Assembly (NCBI GenBank): GCA_031279575.1
Contig: JAITIG010000004.1
Location: forward strand, 1-30,411
From: Bifidobacteriaceae bacterium
GTDB taxonomy: Bacteria > Actinomycetota > Actinomycetes > Actinomycetales > WQXJ01
Length of the DNA stretch: 30,411 bases
Direction of reading: 5' to 3'
Part shown: one piece after another, positions 29,500 through 30,411 of the stretch
How the letters are laid out: each line of letters opens with the position of its first letter
Position numbering within the stretch: position 1 is the first letter of the stretch
Position numbers and translations under genes: made by a program
The notes under the pieces: generated by a model
The model's input: the letters and a program-made list of their open reading frames with translations, nothing else
Databases searched by the model: none
Told to the model about the DNA's origin: nothing

Positions 29500-30411
29500 C
29501 CGCCCCGCCCCCCGGCCCGGCCCGCATTTTGGACGGCCGCGCGGCTGCGGCGGACATCAAAGCCGACCTCAAGCGGCGCCTCGCCGCCCTCCGGGAGCGC
29601 GGCATCGTGCCTGGTCTGGGCACAATTTTGGTGGGCCAGGACCCCGGCTCCGTGATCTACGTCAACGGCAAGCACCGCGATTGCGCCGAGGTCGGCATCG
29701 CCTCGATCCGGGTGGATCTGCCCGCCAGCGCCGCCCAAGGCGAGGTGTTGGGCGCGGTCCGCCAGCTCAACCAGGACCCGGCCTGCACCGGTTATATTGT
29801 CCAGTTGCCGCTGCCGCGCCAGATCGACGCCGACGCCGTCATCAAGGCGATCGACCCGGCCAAGGACGCCGACGGCCTCCACCCCGCCAACCTGGGCGCG
29901 CTGGTCCTGAACGTGAACGCGCCGGTCGCCACGCCCCTGCCCTGCACCCCCAGGGGCATTGTGGACCTGATCCAGCGCCACGGCCTGGATCTCAAAGGCC
30001 AGCACGTGGTTATTTTGGGCCGCGGCATCACGGTGGGCCGCTCGATTGGGCTGCTGTTCACCCGCCGCGACCTCAACGCCACCGTCACCCTGACCCACAC
30101 CGGCACCCGCGACCTGCCCGCGCTGCTGCGCCAGGCCGATGTCATAGTGGCCGCCGCCGGCGTCCCCGGCCTGGTCACGGCCGATGCCGTCAAACCCGGC
30201 GCCGTGGTGATCGACGTCGGCGTCTCCCGCCTGCCGGACCCGGCCACCGGCAAGCTCAAGATCGCCGGCGATGTCGCCCCCGAGGTGGCCCAGGTGGCGG
30301 GTTGGCTCAGCCCCAACCCGGGCGGGGTGGGCCCCATGACCAGGGCGATGCTCCTGGCCAACGTGGTTGAGGCGGCCGAGCGCGCCGCCGCGAGTTGGCA
30401 GCCGCCCGCCG
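29496..30411 (+). CDS. folD: Methylene-THF dehydrogenase/cyclohydrolase, 3' end beyond window
   Basis: 305 codons are visible, and the family is usually ~285-295 aa, so only a few residues are missing. The ATG overlaps the glyA TGA. Seen motifs: [19 protein letters not shown] at the start, [20 protein letters not shown] with the catalytic Lys59, [48 protein letters not shown], the dinucleotide site [18 protein letters not shown] (usual family form S-x-I-V-G-x-P; here the residue after GR-G is I-T-V-G), and [20 protein letters not shown] near the end. It oxidises 5,10-methylene-THF to methenyl-THF and hydrolyses it to 10-formyl-THF, using the product of the upstream enzyme. Confidence 0.96.
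   Translation, partial: MTAPPPGPARILDGRAAAADIKADLKRRLAALRERGIVPGLGTILVGQDPGSVIYVNGKHRDCAEVGIASIRVDLPASAAQGEVLGAVRQLNQDPACTGYIVQLPLPRQIDADAVIKAIDPAKDADGLHPANLGALVLNVNAPVATPLPCTPRGIVDLIQRHGLDLKGQHVVILGRGITVGRSIGLLFTRRDLNATVTLTHTGTRDLPALLRQADVIVAAAGVPGLVTADAVKPGAVVIDVGVSRLPDPATGKLKIAGDVAPEVAQVAGWLSPNPGGVGPMTRAMLLANVVEAAERAAASWQPPA

Overview
The window is very GC-rich (by eye around 70%), uses many GTG starts, and its proteins are rich in Ala/Pro/Gly. With Gram-positive-type glycopolymer genes, TANNNT-type -10 boxes and an infC-rpmI-rplT cluster of actinobacterial type, this points to a high-GC actinomycete (phylum Actinomycetota). The species cannot be told from sequence alone.

Positions 1-11876 form a cell-surface region. 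On the minus strand, reading right to left: a protein that joins a YidC/Oxa1 insertase domain to a TagF-like (CDP-glycerol glycerophosphotransferase) domain, a small membrane protein with a YIDP motif, an LtaS-like five-TM sulfatase-fold enzyme, and the start of an acyltransferase-3 (OafA-type) protein cut by the left edge. Divergently, on the plus strand: a LicA-like choline/ethanolamine kinase, an unknown membrane protein with a long Gly-Tyr-Gly-Ala-Gln repeat tail, a three-part fusion (winged helix, LicC-like nucleotidyltransferase, LicA-like kinase) and an EutH-type ethanolamine permease. Together these could take up ethanolamine (or choline), phosphorylate it, activate it with CTP and place it on a teichoic-acid-like surface polymer. 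That pathway is inferred, not shown.

Positions 11877-12793 hold no convincing gene but carry repeats and competing hairpins. Positions 12794-18374 encode three small exported proteins with SipW-type ('alternate') signal peptides and two SipW-like signal peptidases with Ser/His catalytic residues. The second peptidase has a tail of about 600 residues rich in Pro and Ala.

Positions 18375-21613 are the translation cluster infC-rpmI-rplT followed by a SpoU-family rRNA methyltransferase. infC appears to start at an AUC codon and carries an extra C-terminal tail of about 315 residues. On the minus strand follow an ECF sigma factor with a coupled membrane protein (likely its regulator) and an aldo/keto reductase.

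Positions 24830-28182 look like an accessory insertion: two Phd/VapC-like toxin-antitoxin pairs flank an AAA/DUF4143 ATPase, with a four-unit 23-bp repeat in front of the ATPase. From 28183 the core genome resumes with glyA and folD in a coupled one-carbon operon; folD runs off the right edge just past its conserved end. No rRNA, tRNA, CRISPR array or intact insertion sequence was recognised.
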